A stretch of 52,223 bases of DNA. It comes from Ferruginibacter paludis. GTDB taxonomy: Bacteria > Bacteroidota > Bacteroidia > Chitinophagales > Chitinophagaceae. How positions within the stretch are numbered: the first letter of the stretch is position 1; each line of letters begins with the position of its first letter. Positions 8,559-16,687 of this stretch are shown piece after piece. The translations under genes were made by a program, and so were the position numbers. A model generated the notes under the pieces. That model worked only from the letters and a program-made list of their open reading frames with translations. It ran no database searches and was not told where the DNA came from. The DNA is taken from the NCBI RefSeq assembly GCF_030409685.1, contig NZ_JAUFQJ010000026.1, positions 1 through 52,223 of the forward strand, given 5' to 3'.

Positions 8559-9071
8559 TTACTGCTTTTTTTTGAAGATAGGTACGGTACTGCAGGGCTC
8601 GCCGTACATAATGCTTTTAGCGACTGGCCTTAAAATTTGCGTGGCCAGCAAATAAGCTGCTTCTCCAACAGGTATTTCACCGCAGCCTTTTATTACAACT
8701 CGTTTATCATGATATTCGTCAACAGGCAACTGGTTAATATTTTTTAACAACGTCATTTTTTTTATTTCCTCAACGGTGCCAAATGTTACTTCCCTGGCAA
8801 CGGGTTGAAGGTTACTCGCCACGAGCATGTATGCCCACATGGGTATAACTGCATCGGCACTGCAGGTAACAGCTACAATTTTATCCGTATAAGCTGTCAG
8901 ATCAAGTGTTTTAAGATTCTCCCTAAAATCCTTTTCTTTTAATATCAGGCCCATAAATAAATAGTCCTTCATATCAAACAATGCAATTTCTGTCTCCTTT
9001 GGATAATACTCTTCCAGATTTAATGACAGAATTCCACTCTCACTTACTTTATTTACAAATGTTTCTTCCAT
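8559..9071 (-). CDS. DUF2480 family protein
   Basis: A 170-residue cytoplasmic protein of a family that I know only from Bacteroidota; function unknown. Characteristic stretches are FVNKVSESGILSLNLEEYYP, LKEKDFRENLKTLD, VPMWAY-like AVIPMWAYMLVASNLQP, KRVVIKGCGEIPVGEAAY and SIMYGEPCSTVPIFKKK. The two C-terminal cysteines (KGCGE and EPCST) are conserved in my memory of the family and may bind metal. The frame opens at 9116, but family members begin at MEETFVNKV, so the ATG at 9069-9071 is chosen. It is downstream of the ppiD-like gene, separated from it by a strong terminator. Confidence 0.8.
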   Translation of the reverse strand: MEETFVNKVSESGILSLNLEEYYPKETEIALFDMKDYLFMGLILKEKDFRENLKTLDLTAYTDKIVAVTCSADAVIPMWAYMLVASNLQPVAREVTFGTVEEIKKMTLLKNINQLPVDEYHDKRVVIKGCGEIPVGEAAYLLATQILRPVAKSIMYGEPCSTVPIFKKKQ

Positions 9072-9160
9072 CAGTACAAAATTAACACTAATAGGATTTG
9101 TTTTGTTTACTATCACTTTCGATTGACGAAAAAGTTTACTGGCAAGGCTATAGTCAGGAC

Positions 9161-9187
9161 ATAAAAAAACCGGGCTTATGCCCGGTT
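9161..9187 (-). terminator. Rho-independent terminator of the ppiD-like gene
   Basis: AACCGGGC at 9168-9175 pairs with GCCCGGTT at 9180-9187 across an ATAA loop. On the minus strand the stem is followed by a run of seven T. It lies 17 bases past the stop codon of the gene that ends at 9205. Confidence 0.88.
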
Positions 9188-9204
9188 AAAATACGTTTGT
9201 TAAC

Positions 9205-11331
9205 CTAAAAAATTTTGCTTCTGTTATCTTTTATATCAGCGATTTTCTTCAGCGATTCAAAAAAGCTATAGGTTGTTTGCACCATCGTCCGGGTTTTTTC
9301 TGCAACCTGAGTGGTAGCAAGTTCTGGTGCAACCGCAGCTTTATTTCCTATACTGTTCACCTTTATAACATAAACACCATTTGTTCCGGCAATCGGTTCG
9401 GATGCTTTTGTCTGGTTGGCTTTATTAAAAGCTGCACCAATTACTTTTGGTTCCTGGCCCACACCATTAATTATCTGAGATGAAAACGTTATAGTTGAAT
9501 CTGCACCTGCAGTATTTACCTGCACCTTGTATGCTGCTGCTGCTGCCTCCAGGGTTGATGATGAGCCTAGTTTTTTTATTATCTCATCAGCTTTCTTCAG
9601 GTTACGCACTGTTTGTTCAACCATTGGCCTGGCTGTTTTAGCATCTGGCAAACCTTCTGGCTGAATTTTATCGAGTACTGCAACAACAAACTGGTCTTCT
9701 ATATTAAAGGGTTCGCTCACATCACCCTGCTTCGCTTCAAATGCCCATTTAATTAATTGTCTTGCATCCTGCAGTGAACCAAACTGGTAATCATTCTCTT
9801 TAACCAACATAGGAATGTCTATTTTTCTCAATCCGTTCTTTGCAACATAAGCTTCCACTGCTTTTGCATCACGGGCTTCATTGTACATTTTTGTTGCCTG
9901 CGCACTTGCACCGTTAATTGTTTCGTCGCTTGGTAAAATCTCTTTGGCAACGTAGGCTATTTTATAAGCAGGTTCAAAATTCTTCTGGTTCAACACTTCA
10001 ATATAGTGATAGCCAAATTCAGTCTTAACTACTTTTTTATCTCCGGTTGCACCGTAGAAAATAGTTTCTCCAAATTCTTTTGCAAGTGAATTGGGGCCTG
10101 CTAATTGTGCTGCACTGAAATCGTATTCTCCTTTTTTATCTTTACTACCCTGGTCATCGCTATACTTCAATACCATTGTATTAAAATCTGCTCCGCCTTT
10201 TATGGCAGAAGCAATACTATCTATTCTTGCTTTAGCCAAACTGTCACTTAATATTGGCTCTCCAGTTTGCTGATTTTTTGTTGCTATTAATATGTGACGG
10301 CATTTAACGCTATCAGGTAACTGGCGGCTGCCGAGCATTTTTGCCAGCACAATATTTTTACCATCCAGGTAAGGCCCGAATACAGCGCCGTTTGATAATG
10401 CTGCAACAGAATCTTTTTGAGACATCGTTAATTTTGACTTCAGTGTATAACTGTCATCAAAAGCGATGGCACTCATATTTCTTGCTACAAATGCCTTTGA
10501 ATTGGTGTCCGCAGCAAAAGCACTTTTTAAATTACTTACCAGTTCAAAAGTTTTAACGGTGTCCGAATTGCTGGGAAGCGCACTAAAACTAACGTAAGAG
10601 ATTATTCTTCCACCATCCTGCTTATAAATATTTTTATGCTTACCCATATAATCTGTTAATTCATCGTCGCTCACTTTTACGGTGCTATCGCTGATGGTGT
10701 TATATGGAACTGAAACGTAAGAAATGTTGGCAAAACTATTTGTCTCAGCATTTTCTTTTTCCTGCATCCAGGTCGGATAATAGGCACTTGCTGCTATCAA
10801 ACTGCTGTATTTATTGGCAAGCGTTTGTAAAATCAATGGTTCCACAATTTGTGCATCTATGGCATCTCTTTGTTCACCTTTTGCTTTTTTTGCCTGCAGC
10901 CACCATTCCTTCGCTTTATTTATATCGTATTGTCCCGTTGTCTTATCAGTAAATGCCTGCTTTAATGTTTGCGGTGCATCTTCACTAAAAAGTATACTGC
11001 TTAATTCTTTTGGAGAAAAAACAAGACCCAATTTATCAAATTCGCTGCTTAAGACTTTTTCGGCTACCAACTGGTCCCATGCACTTTGGCGCAACTGGTA
11101 TAATTCAGATCCGGAAACATGGCCACCACGCTGATCTTCCAGCTGTTTTACTTTATCAACTAAAGTTTTGCTGTCTATTGTCTCTCCGTTAATTTTACCA
11201 ATGGAAGAACTGGAACTGCTTCGGCTGCTTGCAGTTCTGGAATCCATCATTATAAAACCAATTAAACTCAGGGCAATCACACCGATTACTATGGCTGATC
11301 CTTTTTCACGAATATTCTGAATAATCTGCAT
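9205..11331 (-). CDS. SurA/PpiD-like peptidylprolyl isomerase, membrane-anchored periplasmic chaperone
   Basis: A 708-residue folding factor. One transmembrane helix near residues 13-29 is followed by a serine-rich linker, a SurA N-terminal-type chaperone domain (about 45-200), and a parvulin (PPIC) domain at about 343-450 with CRHILIA at 344-350, GGADFNTMVLKYSDD and FGYHYIEV. A second parvulin-like region follows (about 510-690). The layout and single N-terminal anchor match PpiD, which helps outer membrane and secreted proteins fold after export. It is divergent from nadA across the 560-bp candidate origin region and ends at a strong terminator. Confidence 0.88.
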   Translation of the reverse strand: MQIIQNIREKGSAIVIGVIALSLIGFIMMDSRTASSRSSSSSSIGKINGETIDSKTLVDKVKQLEDQRGGHVSGSELYQLRQSAWDQLVAEKVLSSEFDKLGLVFSPKELSSILFSEDAPQTLKQAFTDKTTGQYDINKAKEWWLQAKKAKGEQRDAIDAQIVEPLILQTLANKYSSLIAASAYYPTWMQEKENAETNSFANISYVSVPYNTISDSTVKVSDDELTDYMGKHKNIYKQDGGRIISYVSFSALPSNSDTVKTFELVSNLKSAFAADTNSKAFVARNMSAIAFDDSYTLKSKLTMSQKDSVAALSNGAVFGPYLDGKNIVLAKMLGSRQLPDSVKCRHILIATKNQQTGEPILSDSLAKARIDSIASAIKGGADFNTMVLKYSDDQGSKDKKGEYDFSAAQLAGPNSLAKEFGETIFYGATGDKKVVKTEFGYHYIEVLNQKNFEPAYKIAYVAKEILPSDETINGASAQATKMYNEARDAKAVEAYVAKNGLRKIDIPMLVKENDYQFGSLQDARQLIKWAFEAKQGDVSEPFNIEDQFVVAVLDKIQPEGLPDAKTARPMVEQTVRNLKKADEIIKKLGSSSTLEAAAAAYKVQVNTAGADSTITFSSQIINGVGQEPKVIGAAFNKANQTKASEPIAGTNGVYVIKVNSIGNKAAVAPELATTQVAEKTRTMVQTTYSFFESLKKIADIKDNRSKIF

Positions 11332-11892
11332 TGTTATACTTATATTAAAATGGACGGCAAAAATAGGGTAATTATATATATTAACAAACTGTGGATAACA
11401 AGGCGCAATTGCAGCACCACCAGCATTATTAAAAAATGAATTTTATTGTAAATTTTTTATGCTTATTAATATTAACAGGGGGCTGTGTATAAACATGCAT
11501 TACTGTGCATAAACGTACTATTCTTCTTCAGAAAAAGGGGAGAGTTGGAGCAAAAGTTTGGTGTTAGCAACGAAGAATTATAAAGGGTGTGCATCAATAA
11601 CAGTTTATCAGGTAGTTCATTAACATAGATGAAATTCAATAAATCAATTTATTTTTCAGCATTGAATTTTATGCACCGGTGTGAGAAAAAATTATTGCAG
11701 AAGCTGGGAATGATGAGTGGATTAGAAAATGTACTGTAACATGTAGTTAATATAAAATGTTAATTAGGTGTGGATGATGGTGGATAAGATGATTAATTTA
11801 ATTTTACAAAAAATCAGAAATATTTATTTCCACAAATTAACATCCCTAATAGTAGTAGGTTAATTTAAAAATAAGAAATACTAAAACATATT
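11332..11892. other. Candidate chromosomal replication origin (DnaA-box cluster in AT-rich gap)
   Basis: This AT-rich gap of about 560 bases lies between divergent genes and has no credible ORF. A perfect DnaA box TGTGGATAA is at 11390-11398. Relaxed boxes TGTGTATAA (11484-11492) and TGTGCATAA (11504-11512) sit exactly 20 bases apart in a degenerate tandem repeat. One-mismatch boxes follow at 11588-11596, 11669-11677, 11769-11777 and 11779-11787. Between the first boxes lies a very AT-rich stretch (11430-11475) that could unwind. Genes point away on both sides, and two parS-like sites and mnmG lie about 5 kb to the right. This is inference from pattern; the gap also must hold the nadA and ppiD promoters. 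Confidence 0.5.
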
Positions 11893-12897
11893 ATGAGAGA
11901 TATTAACACTGCAAAAGCCAATATTGAAACAGCAGGTTTTTTAGATATTGATATTGACCCGGGCATAGATTTATTTGCTGAGATTGAAAAATTGAAGAAA
12001 GAAAAGAATGCAATTGTGCTGGCACATTATTACCAGGAGCCGGATATACAGGATGTTGCGGATTTTATTGGTGATAGTCTTGGGTTGGCGCAACAGGCTG
12101 AGAAGACAAGCGCAGACATCATCGTTTTTGCAGGCGTTCATTTTATGGCAGAAACAGCCAAGATTTTAAATCCCCATAAAAAAGTATTGCTTCCGGATTT
12201 AAAAGCGGGTTGTTCATTGAGTGACAGTGCTCCGCCGGAATTATTCAAGTTATTCAGGGATAAATATCCTGATCATATTGTAATCAGCTACATTAATTGT
12301 TCTGCAGGTATGAAGGCACTAAGTGATATTATCTGTACCAGCAGCAATGCGGAGAAAATAATAGAGAGTCTTCCCCGTGAGCAAAAAATAATCTTTGCCC
12401 CTGATAAAAACCTGGGTGCTTATTTAAATAAGAAGACAGGAAGGGATATGGTACTTTGGAATGGTGCATGTATGGTTCACGAAATTTTTAGCCTGGAAAA
12501 GATTATTAAGTTGAAAGTGCGCCATCCCAATGCTAAAGTAATAGCACATCCCGAGTGTGAAGATGCTGTATTACGGGTTGCAGACTATGTGGGTAGTACT
12601 ACAGGTTTATTAAAATATTCTATTGACAGCAATGCAAATGAATTTATTGTAGTTACAGAGACAGGTATTTTACACCAGATGCAAAAAAGCAGCCCGGATA
12701 AGACGTTTATTCCGGCACCACCGAATAACAGCTGTGCCTGCAATGACTGTCCGCATATGAAATTGAATACGTTAGAGAAATTGTATTTATGCATGGAATA
12801 TGAAACGCCCGAAATTACAATGGATGAAAAATTGATTGTTGCCGCTAAAAGACCAATACAAAGGATGCTTGAAATAAGCAAGCAATATGGTTTGTAG
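11893..12897 (+). CDS. nadA: Quinolinate synthase A
   Basis: Condenses iminoaspartate with dihydroxyacetone phosphate to quinolinate in de novo NAD synthesis, using a [4Fe-4S] cluster. The 334 residues fit the family. Likely cluster ligands are Cys107 (KAGCSLSD), Cys193 (NGACMVHE) and Cys286 (CNDCPHMKLNTLEK). Substrate-binding blocks include VLAHYYQEPDIQDVADFIGD at 42-61 and the HPEC around 219. The ATG at 11893 is used. nadD lies 2.3 kb away on the other strand; nadB and nadC are not in the window. It is the first gene to the right of the candidate origin. Confidence 0.97.
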   Translation: MRDINTAKANIETAGFLDIDIDPGIDLFAEIEKLKKEKNAIVLAHYYQEPDIQDVADFIGDSLGLAQQAEKTSADIIVFAGVHFMAETAKILNPHKKVLLPDLKAGCSLSDSAPPELFKLFRDKYPDHIVISYINCSAGMKALSDIICTSSNAEKIIESLPREQKIIFAPDKNLGAYLNKKTGRDMVLWNGACMVHEIFSLEKIIKLKVRHPNAKVIAHPECEDAVLRVADYVGSTTGLLKYSIDSNANEFIVVTETGILHQMQKSSPDKTFIPAPPNNSCACNDCPHMKLNTLEKLYLCMEYETPEITMDEKLIVAAKRPIQRMLEISKQYGL

Positions 12898-12964
12898 TAC
12901 ATTTAATTTCGTTTGTTATCAATTTAACGCTTAATTCGATTGCACATTCACAATAAAGTTGTTT

Positions 12965-13906
12965 ATGAATATACCATCAGTTGATCTGGATGATTTTGTA
13001 AAAGGCACTAATGAGTCGAAAAAAAGCTTTGTGAGGGCGTTAGGGGAAGCGTATGAAGAGGTAGGTTTTGTAGCGGTGAAGAACCATGGTGTTTCAGCTG
13101 AGCTCATTAATGACCTCTATTTGAGGGTGCAGCAGTTTTTTTCATTACCCGCATTGCAGAAAGTTACCTATGAGGATCCTGTACTTGCAGGCCAGCGGGG
13201 ATATACATCATTCGGTAAAGAGCATGCAAAGGGAAGTGAAGCTGCAGATTTAAAGGAATTCTACCAATACGGGCAGGTTCCCCTTGACGGTTTCTCCGCT
13301 GAAGAATACCCGCCAAATATTTCCGTAAAAGAAGTAGATGGTTTTAATGAAATATTTGAGAAAGCATACCGGGCTTTTGAGAAATCGGGCGGTGCTTTGT
13401 TGCAGGCAATATCACTTTATCTTGGCTTGGAGGAGTTTTATTTTGAGCCCTTTATAAAAAACGGCAATTCTATTTTACGTGCAATACATTATCCACCTAT
13501 AACAGAAGAACCGAAATCTGCGATTCGTGCTGAACAACATGAGGATATCAACCTGATTACTTTATTGGTAGGTGCTTCTGCGGATGGATTAGAGATTCTT
13601 AACCGTCAAAATAAATGGATTCCTGTAACATCATTACCAGATCAAATAGTTGTAAATGTTGGTGATATGTTGCAGAGATTTACAAATAACAAGCTAAGAA
13701 GTACTACCCACAGGGTAGTTAACCCATCAAGGGAATTGTGGCATACATCCCGGTTTTCGATACCATTTTTTTTGCATCCGGTATCAGCTATGAGTTTGCG
13801 TTGCCTTGATAATTGCGTGGATAAAGAGAATACTAAAGCTTACGACGATATAACCGCCGGGGAATATCTGGATGAACGCTTACGGGAGATTGGTCTAAAA
13901 AAGTAA
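12965..13906 (+). CDS. 2-oxoglutarate/Fe(II)-dependent oxygenase, isopenicillin-N-synthase-like
   Basis: A 313-residue member of the non-haem iron dioxygenase superfamily. The N-terminal DIOX_N part contains GFVAVKNHGVS. The catalytic jelly roll has the iron triad His192, Asp194 (HED) and His249 (THRVVNP), and the 2-oxoglutarate-binding RxS at Arg263 (RFSIPFF). LVGASADGLEILN and VVNVGDMLQRFTNNKLRST are standard for this clade. The substrate is unknown; bacterial members hydroxylate or desaturate varied small molecules. The frame opens at a TTG at 12959, but the ATG at 12965 is the better start. Confidence 0.85.
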   Translation: MNIPSVDLDDFVKGTNESKKSFVRALGEAYEEVGFVAVKNHGVSAELINDLYLRVQQFFSLPALQKVTYEDPVLAGQRGYTSFGKEHAKGSEAADLKEFYQYGQVPLDGFSAEEYPPNISVKEVDGFNEIFEKAYRAFEKSGGALLQAISLYLGLEEFYFEPFIKNGNSILRAIHYPPITEEPKSAIRAEQHEDINLITLLVGASADGLEILNRQNKWIPVTSLPDQIVVNVGDMLQRFTNNKLRSTTHRVVNPSRELWHTSRFSIPFFLHPVSAMSLRCLDNCVDKENTKAYDDITAGEYLDERLREIGLKK

Positions 13907-13990
13907 ACTAACGGGTACTTTGATTTGATAACCCAACTATTTTTGTTTTATTACATCTTACAAAGTGATTTTTAATTAGAATATATTAAG

Positions 13991-15241
13991 TTGAAGTTTC
14001 TGCGGCATATTCCATTTCTGAAATCGGTTCTTTTGCATAGCGTCACTGCTTTCGGTGGTCCTCAGGGGCATCTGGGTATGATGATGAAAACTTTCGTTGA
14101 AAAGCGAAGGGATGTTACAAAAGAAGAATTAATGGAATACGTGTCGTTTTGCCAGATGCTGCCTGGAGCATCTTCTACCCAAACGCTAACCTTAATTGGC
14201 TATAAAAGAGGAGGAATTTCACTGGCGGTAGCTACTTTGATAATTTGGATTTTACCGGCATGCATTTTAATGGGCCTGCTGTCATTTGTGGTAAGCAAGA
14301 TTGGAACAGCCAATCTTCAGACGGGACTGTTTCAATTTATCCAGCCTATGGCAATTGGTTTTCTGGCTTATGCTGCAGTGAAAACGTTTGGCATTTCAGT
14401 AAATAATTTGATTACCAGGATTATAATGGTAAGCGCTACCATTATAACATTTTTGCTTTTTAAAACTCCGTGGGTATTTCCTGTACTAATTATTTTAGGA
14501 GGAATTACTACAAATTTTAGTAGTAACCGTATCCCGGAAAAAGAGAAGATTAGGCCAAGGCAAATCCGCTGGACAAATATTTGGCTATTTGTGCTGATTT
14601 TCCTGGTAGCTGGTTATTTAAGCGAAACTGCGAGAAAGCAAGAGTGGCAGAACAGGAAGGCTTATAACTTGTTCGAAAACTTTTACAGATTCGGCAGTTT
14701 TGTTTTTGGAGGCGGCGATGTGCTGATACCCATGATGCTTGATCAATATGTTGTCAGGCCCACTGCACCTAAGTTTGCCAGTGGTTCACAAAATATTATA
14801 AAGATTGATAAGAGCGAATTACTGACAGGAGCGGGAATAGTACGGGCTATACCGGGACCCGTATTTTCTATTGCTTCTTATACAGGCGGAATTGCATTAA
14901 AAAAGCAGGGTACAATAAGCCAGCTTTTAGGCTGTGTAATAGGATCAGTTGGCATTTTTCTACCCAGTGCTTTGTTGGTGTTATTTTTTTTTCCAGTCTG
15001 GCAAAATCTAAAAAAATTCATTGTAGTTTACCGGGCGCTCGAAGGTATTAATGCGGTGGTGGTTGGTTTGATTTCGGGATCAACTTTGTTTTTGTTGAAG
15101 GATATTTCGCTTCTGGGATTTGATGGAGTTGCATTGTTAAATATTGCAGTCATTGCAGGTACATTTCTTATTCTAAAGTTTTCAAAAATTCCCGCACCTG
15201 TTATTGTGTTGTTCTGTCTCTTATTAGGCTTTATATGCTAG
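13991..15241 (+). CDS. chrA: Chromate efflux transporter (CHR family), TTG start
   Basis: A full-length 416-residue two-domain CHR transporter, predicted to export chromate across the inner membrane. Each half starts with the family signature: FGGPQGHLGMM near residue 21 and FRFGSFVFGGGDVLIPMM-type sequence near 235. About ten hydrophobic helices are present, and AIPGPVFSIASYTGG matches the second-half motif. An in-frame stop at 13973 precedes it, no ATG lies between, and TTG at 13991 gives the expected MKFLRHIPFLKSVLLHSVT start, so TTG is the likely initiator. It ends one base before the convergent nadD. The real substrate in this organism is untested. Confidence 0.85.
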   Translation: MKFLRHIPFLKSVLLHSVTAFGGPQGHLGMMMKTFVEKRRDVTKEELMEYVSFCQMLPGASSTQTLTLIGYKRGGISLAVATLIIWILPACILMGLLSFVVSKIGTANLQTGLFQFIQPMAIGFLAYAAVKTFGISVNNLITRIIMVSATIITFLLFKTPWVFPVLIILGGITTNFSSNRIPEKEKIRPRQIRWTNIWLFVLIFLVAGYLSETARKQEWQNRKAYNLFENFYRFGSFVFGGGDVLIPMMLDQYVVRPTAPKFASGSQNIIKIDKSELLTGAGIVRAIPGPVFSIASYTGGIALKKQGTISQLLGCVIGSVGIFLPSALLVLFFFPVWQNLKKFIVVYRALEGINAVVVGLISGSTLFLLKDISLLGFDGVALLNIAVIAGTFLILKFSKIPAPVIVLFCLLLGFIC

Positions 15242-15242
15242 A

Positions 15243-15812
15243 CTACCGGTAATAGTTATTTTTTTCAATTTCATCCTTTACAGCATCTGGCAGAAGATAC
15301 CGGATTGATTTTCCTTCTTTAATCAGGTCACGAATATAGGTAGATGAGATTTCAAGTAAGGGAGCATCTAAAATATTAACTTTTGGGCCGACTCCTTCAA
15401 GTACATCAAAACGGGGTCTTTTGTAGACAAACAGTTCATATTCCTCCAAAAGCCTTTTGTAGTTTTTCCATTTTGTTATATTTGAGAGGCTGTCGCTTCC
15501 CATAATAACTGAAAACTGGTGTTGAGGATACCGCTCTTTAAGATAGGTTAAAGTGTCAATAGTATAAGAGGGTTTTGGCAGCGAAAATTCAACTTTAGAC
15601 GCTTTGATATTATACTCGCCCTCCAGTGCAGTTTGAATAAGATGGAGCCTTGAATACTCATTTAGTAATGTAGCTGAAAGTTTTAACGGATTTTGTGGAG
15701 ATACAACCATCCATACTTGTTGAAGAGCTGTGCTGTTTATTGCGCAATTTGCAATGATTAAGTGGCCAATATGAACAGGATTAAACGATCCAAAGTAAAG
15801 GCCTATCCTCAT
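15243..15812 (-). CDS. nadD: Nicotinate-nucleotide adenylyltransferase
   Basis: Adenylates nicotinate mononucleotide to deamido-NAD, the step shared by de novo and salvage NAD synthesis. The 189-residue protein has the nucleotidyltransferase GSFNPVHIGHL motif near the N-terminus, a VMGSDSLSNITKWKNYK block and the ISSTYIRDLIKEGKSIRYLLP signature (partly quoted) near the C-terminus, all standard for NadD. The start ATG overlaps the end of the FeoA-family gene by 4 bases, so the two are translationally coupled. It converges on chrA with a one-base gap. Confidence 0.96.
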   Translation of the reverse strand: MRIGLYFGSFNPVHIGHLIIANCAINSTALQQVWMVVSPQNPLKLSATLLNEYSRLHLIQTALEGEYNIKASKVEFSLPKPSYTIDTLTYLKERYPQHQFSVIMGSDSLSNITKWKNYKRLLEEYELFVYKRPRFDVLEGVGPKVNILDAPLLEISSTYIRDLIKEGKSIRYLLPDAVKDEIEKNNYYR

Positions 15813-16069
15813 AGAGCTGGATCATTTTTTTTGTTTGCAACCTGGATTTCTTCTACCCATATATTTTCAGCTTCGTTAAGCCTAAGGCTTAAGTGATAGC
15901 CAGAGACCAATATAGAAATAGGGTCACCCAATGGTGCAATTTGGTCTACCATGATAACTTCGCCAGGAACACACCCCATTTCCATTAGCTTAAGAAAAAT
16001 ATCATCTTTTTCAAAAGACTTAATGGTAACTGATTTACCAACTTTAATTTCCGATAATTTACGATCCAT
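15809..16069 (-). CDS. feoA: FeoA-family SH3-like protein
   Basis: An 86-residue FeoA-domain protein. It shows the standard KVGKSVTIKSFEKDD start, LMEMGCVPGEVIMVDQIAPL with the conserved GxxPG-type turn, GDPISILVSGYHLSLRLNEA, and a short tail. FeoA domains assist FeoB in ferrous iron uptake or act as regulatory modules. No feoB is nearby, so a role in iron transport is only likely. It is co-transcribed with nadD through a 4-base overlap, an arrangement with no obvious functional link. Confidence 0.82.
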   Translation of the reverse strand: MDRKLSEIKVGKSVTIKSFEKDDIFLKLMEMGCVPGEVIMVDQIAPLGDPISILVSGYHLSLRLNEAENIWVEEIQVANKKNDPAL

Positions 16070-16139
16070 CTTGGTGTTTTATTAATGCAAAAGTATTCAT
16101 TCGTAATTGTTCTATAATTTCGTTATCCGATATATTATC

Positions 16140-16562
16140 ATGGGAGTACAATTTTTTTTTATTGATGCAAGGATTGCGCTTAGAGAAAGGCGTAGATTGA
16201 AGAAATTTATTCAGCATTTGTTTGCTTCCAATATGAGGTCATTGAATAATCTCAGTATCATTTTCTGTACCGACGAGTATCTTTTTAAGATAAACAGGGA
16301 TTTCTTGCAGCATGAGTATTACACAGATATAGTAACCTTCAATTTATCAGAGGATCCACAAGTTATAGAAGGCGAGATTTATATCAGCCTGGATAGGATC
16401 AAAGAGAACGCGATGACTAATAAGGTAACTATCAATAATGAGTTACACAGGATTATCTTTCATGGAGTACTTCACCTTTGTGGTTTTAAAGATAAGACGA
16501 AGAAAGATAAAGCTTTGATGACTAGAATGGAGGATAGAACACTCAACGAATATTTTGGCTAA
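16140..16562 (+). CDS. ybeY: rRNA maturation endoribonuclease YbeY
   Basis: A 140-residue metal-dependent RNase needed for 16S rRNA 3' processing and ribosome quality control. Family blocks are DEYLFKINRDFLQHEYYTDI, VTFNLSEDPQVIEGEIYIS (partly quoted) and the metal site HRIIFHGVLHLCGFKDKT. The usual site is H-x3-H-x5-H; here the third position is Asp (HGVLHLCGFKD), a variant that I recall as common in Bacteroidota, so the enzyme is probably active. The frame opens at a TTG at 16107, but ATG at 16140 fits the family start. Its stop is immediately followed by the first parS-like site. Confidence 0.9.
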   Translation: MGVQFFFIDARIALRERRRLKKFIQHLFASNMRSLNNLSIIFCTDEYLFKINRDFLQHEYYTDIVTFNLSEDPQVIEGEIYISLDRIKENAMTNKVTINNELHRIIFHGVLHLCGFKDKTKKDKALMTRMEDRTLNEYFG

Positions 16563-16563
16563 A

Positions 16564-16579
16564 TGCTCCACGTGGAACA
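16564..16579. promoter_or_regulatory. parS-like centromere site 1
   Basis: TGCTCCACGTGGAACA is one base away from a perfect 16-bp palindrome and from the bacterial parS consensus TGTTNCACGTGNAACA bound by ParB. It begins two bases after the ybeY stop codon and lies 40 bases, about four helical turns, from site 2. Confidence 0.7.
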
Positions 16580-16603
16580 TTCAAAGCCAAGTTTATTTAT
16601 AGC

Positions 16604-16619
16604 TGTTCCACGTGGAACA
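16604..16619. promoter_or_regulatory. parS centromere site 2
   Basis: TGTTCCACGTGGAACA is a perfect 16-bp palindrome and an exact match to the parS consensus TGTTNCACGTGNAACA. ParB spreads from such sites to organise and segregate origins, and they usually lie within a few tens of kilobases of oriC. No parA or parB gene is in the window. Confidence 0.82.
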
Positions 16620-16675
16620 CCTCGATAAGAGGGATTCATCCTTTAAACGACCTTTAAAAACCATTTTGACGATTG

Positions 16676-16683
16676 TATCTTTG
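16676..16683 (+). promoter_or_regulatory. -7 promoter element of mnmG
   Basis: TATCTTTG matches the TANNTTTG core of Bacteroidota promoters. It ends only four bases before the ATG at 16688, so transcription would begin at or next to the start codon, giving a leaderless or nearly leaderless mRNA. No clear TTG is at the -33 position. Confidence 0.4.
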
Positions 16684-16687
16684 CAAA

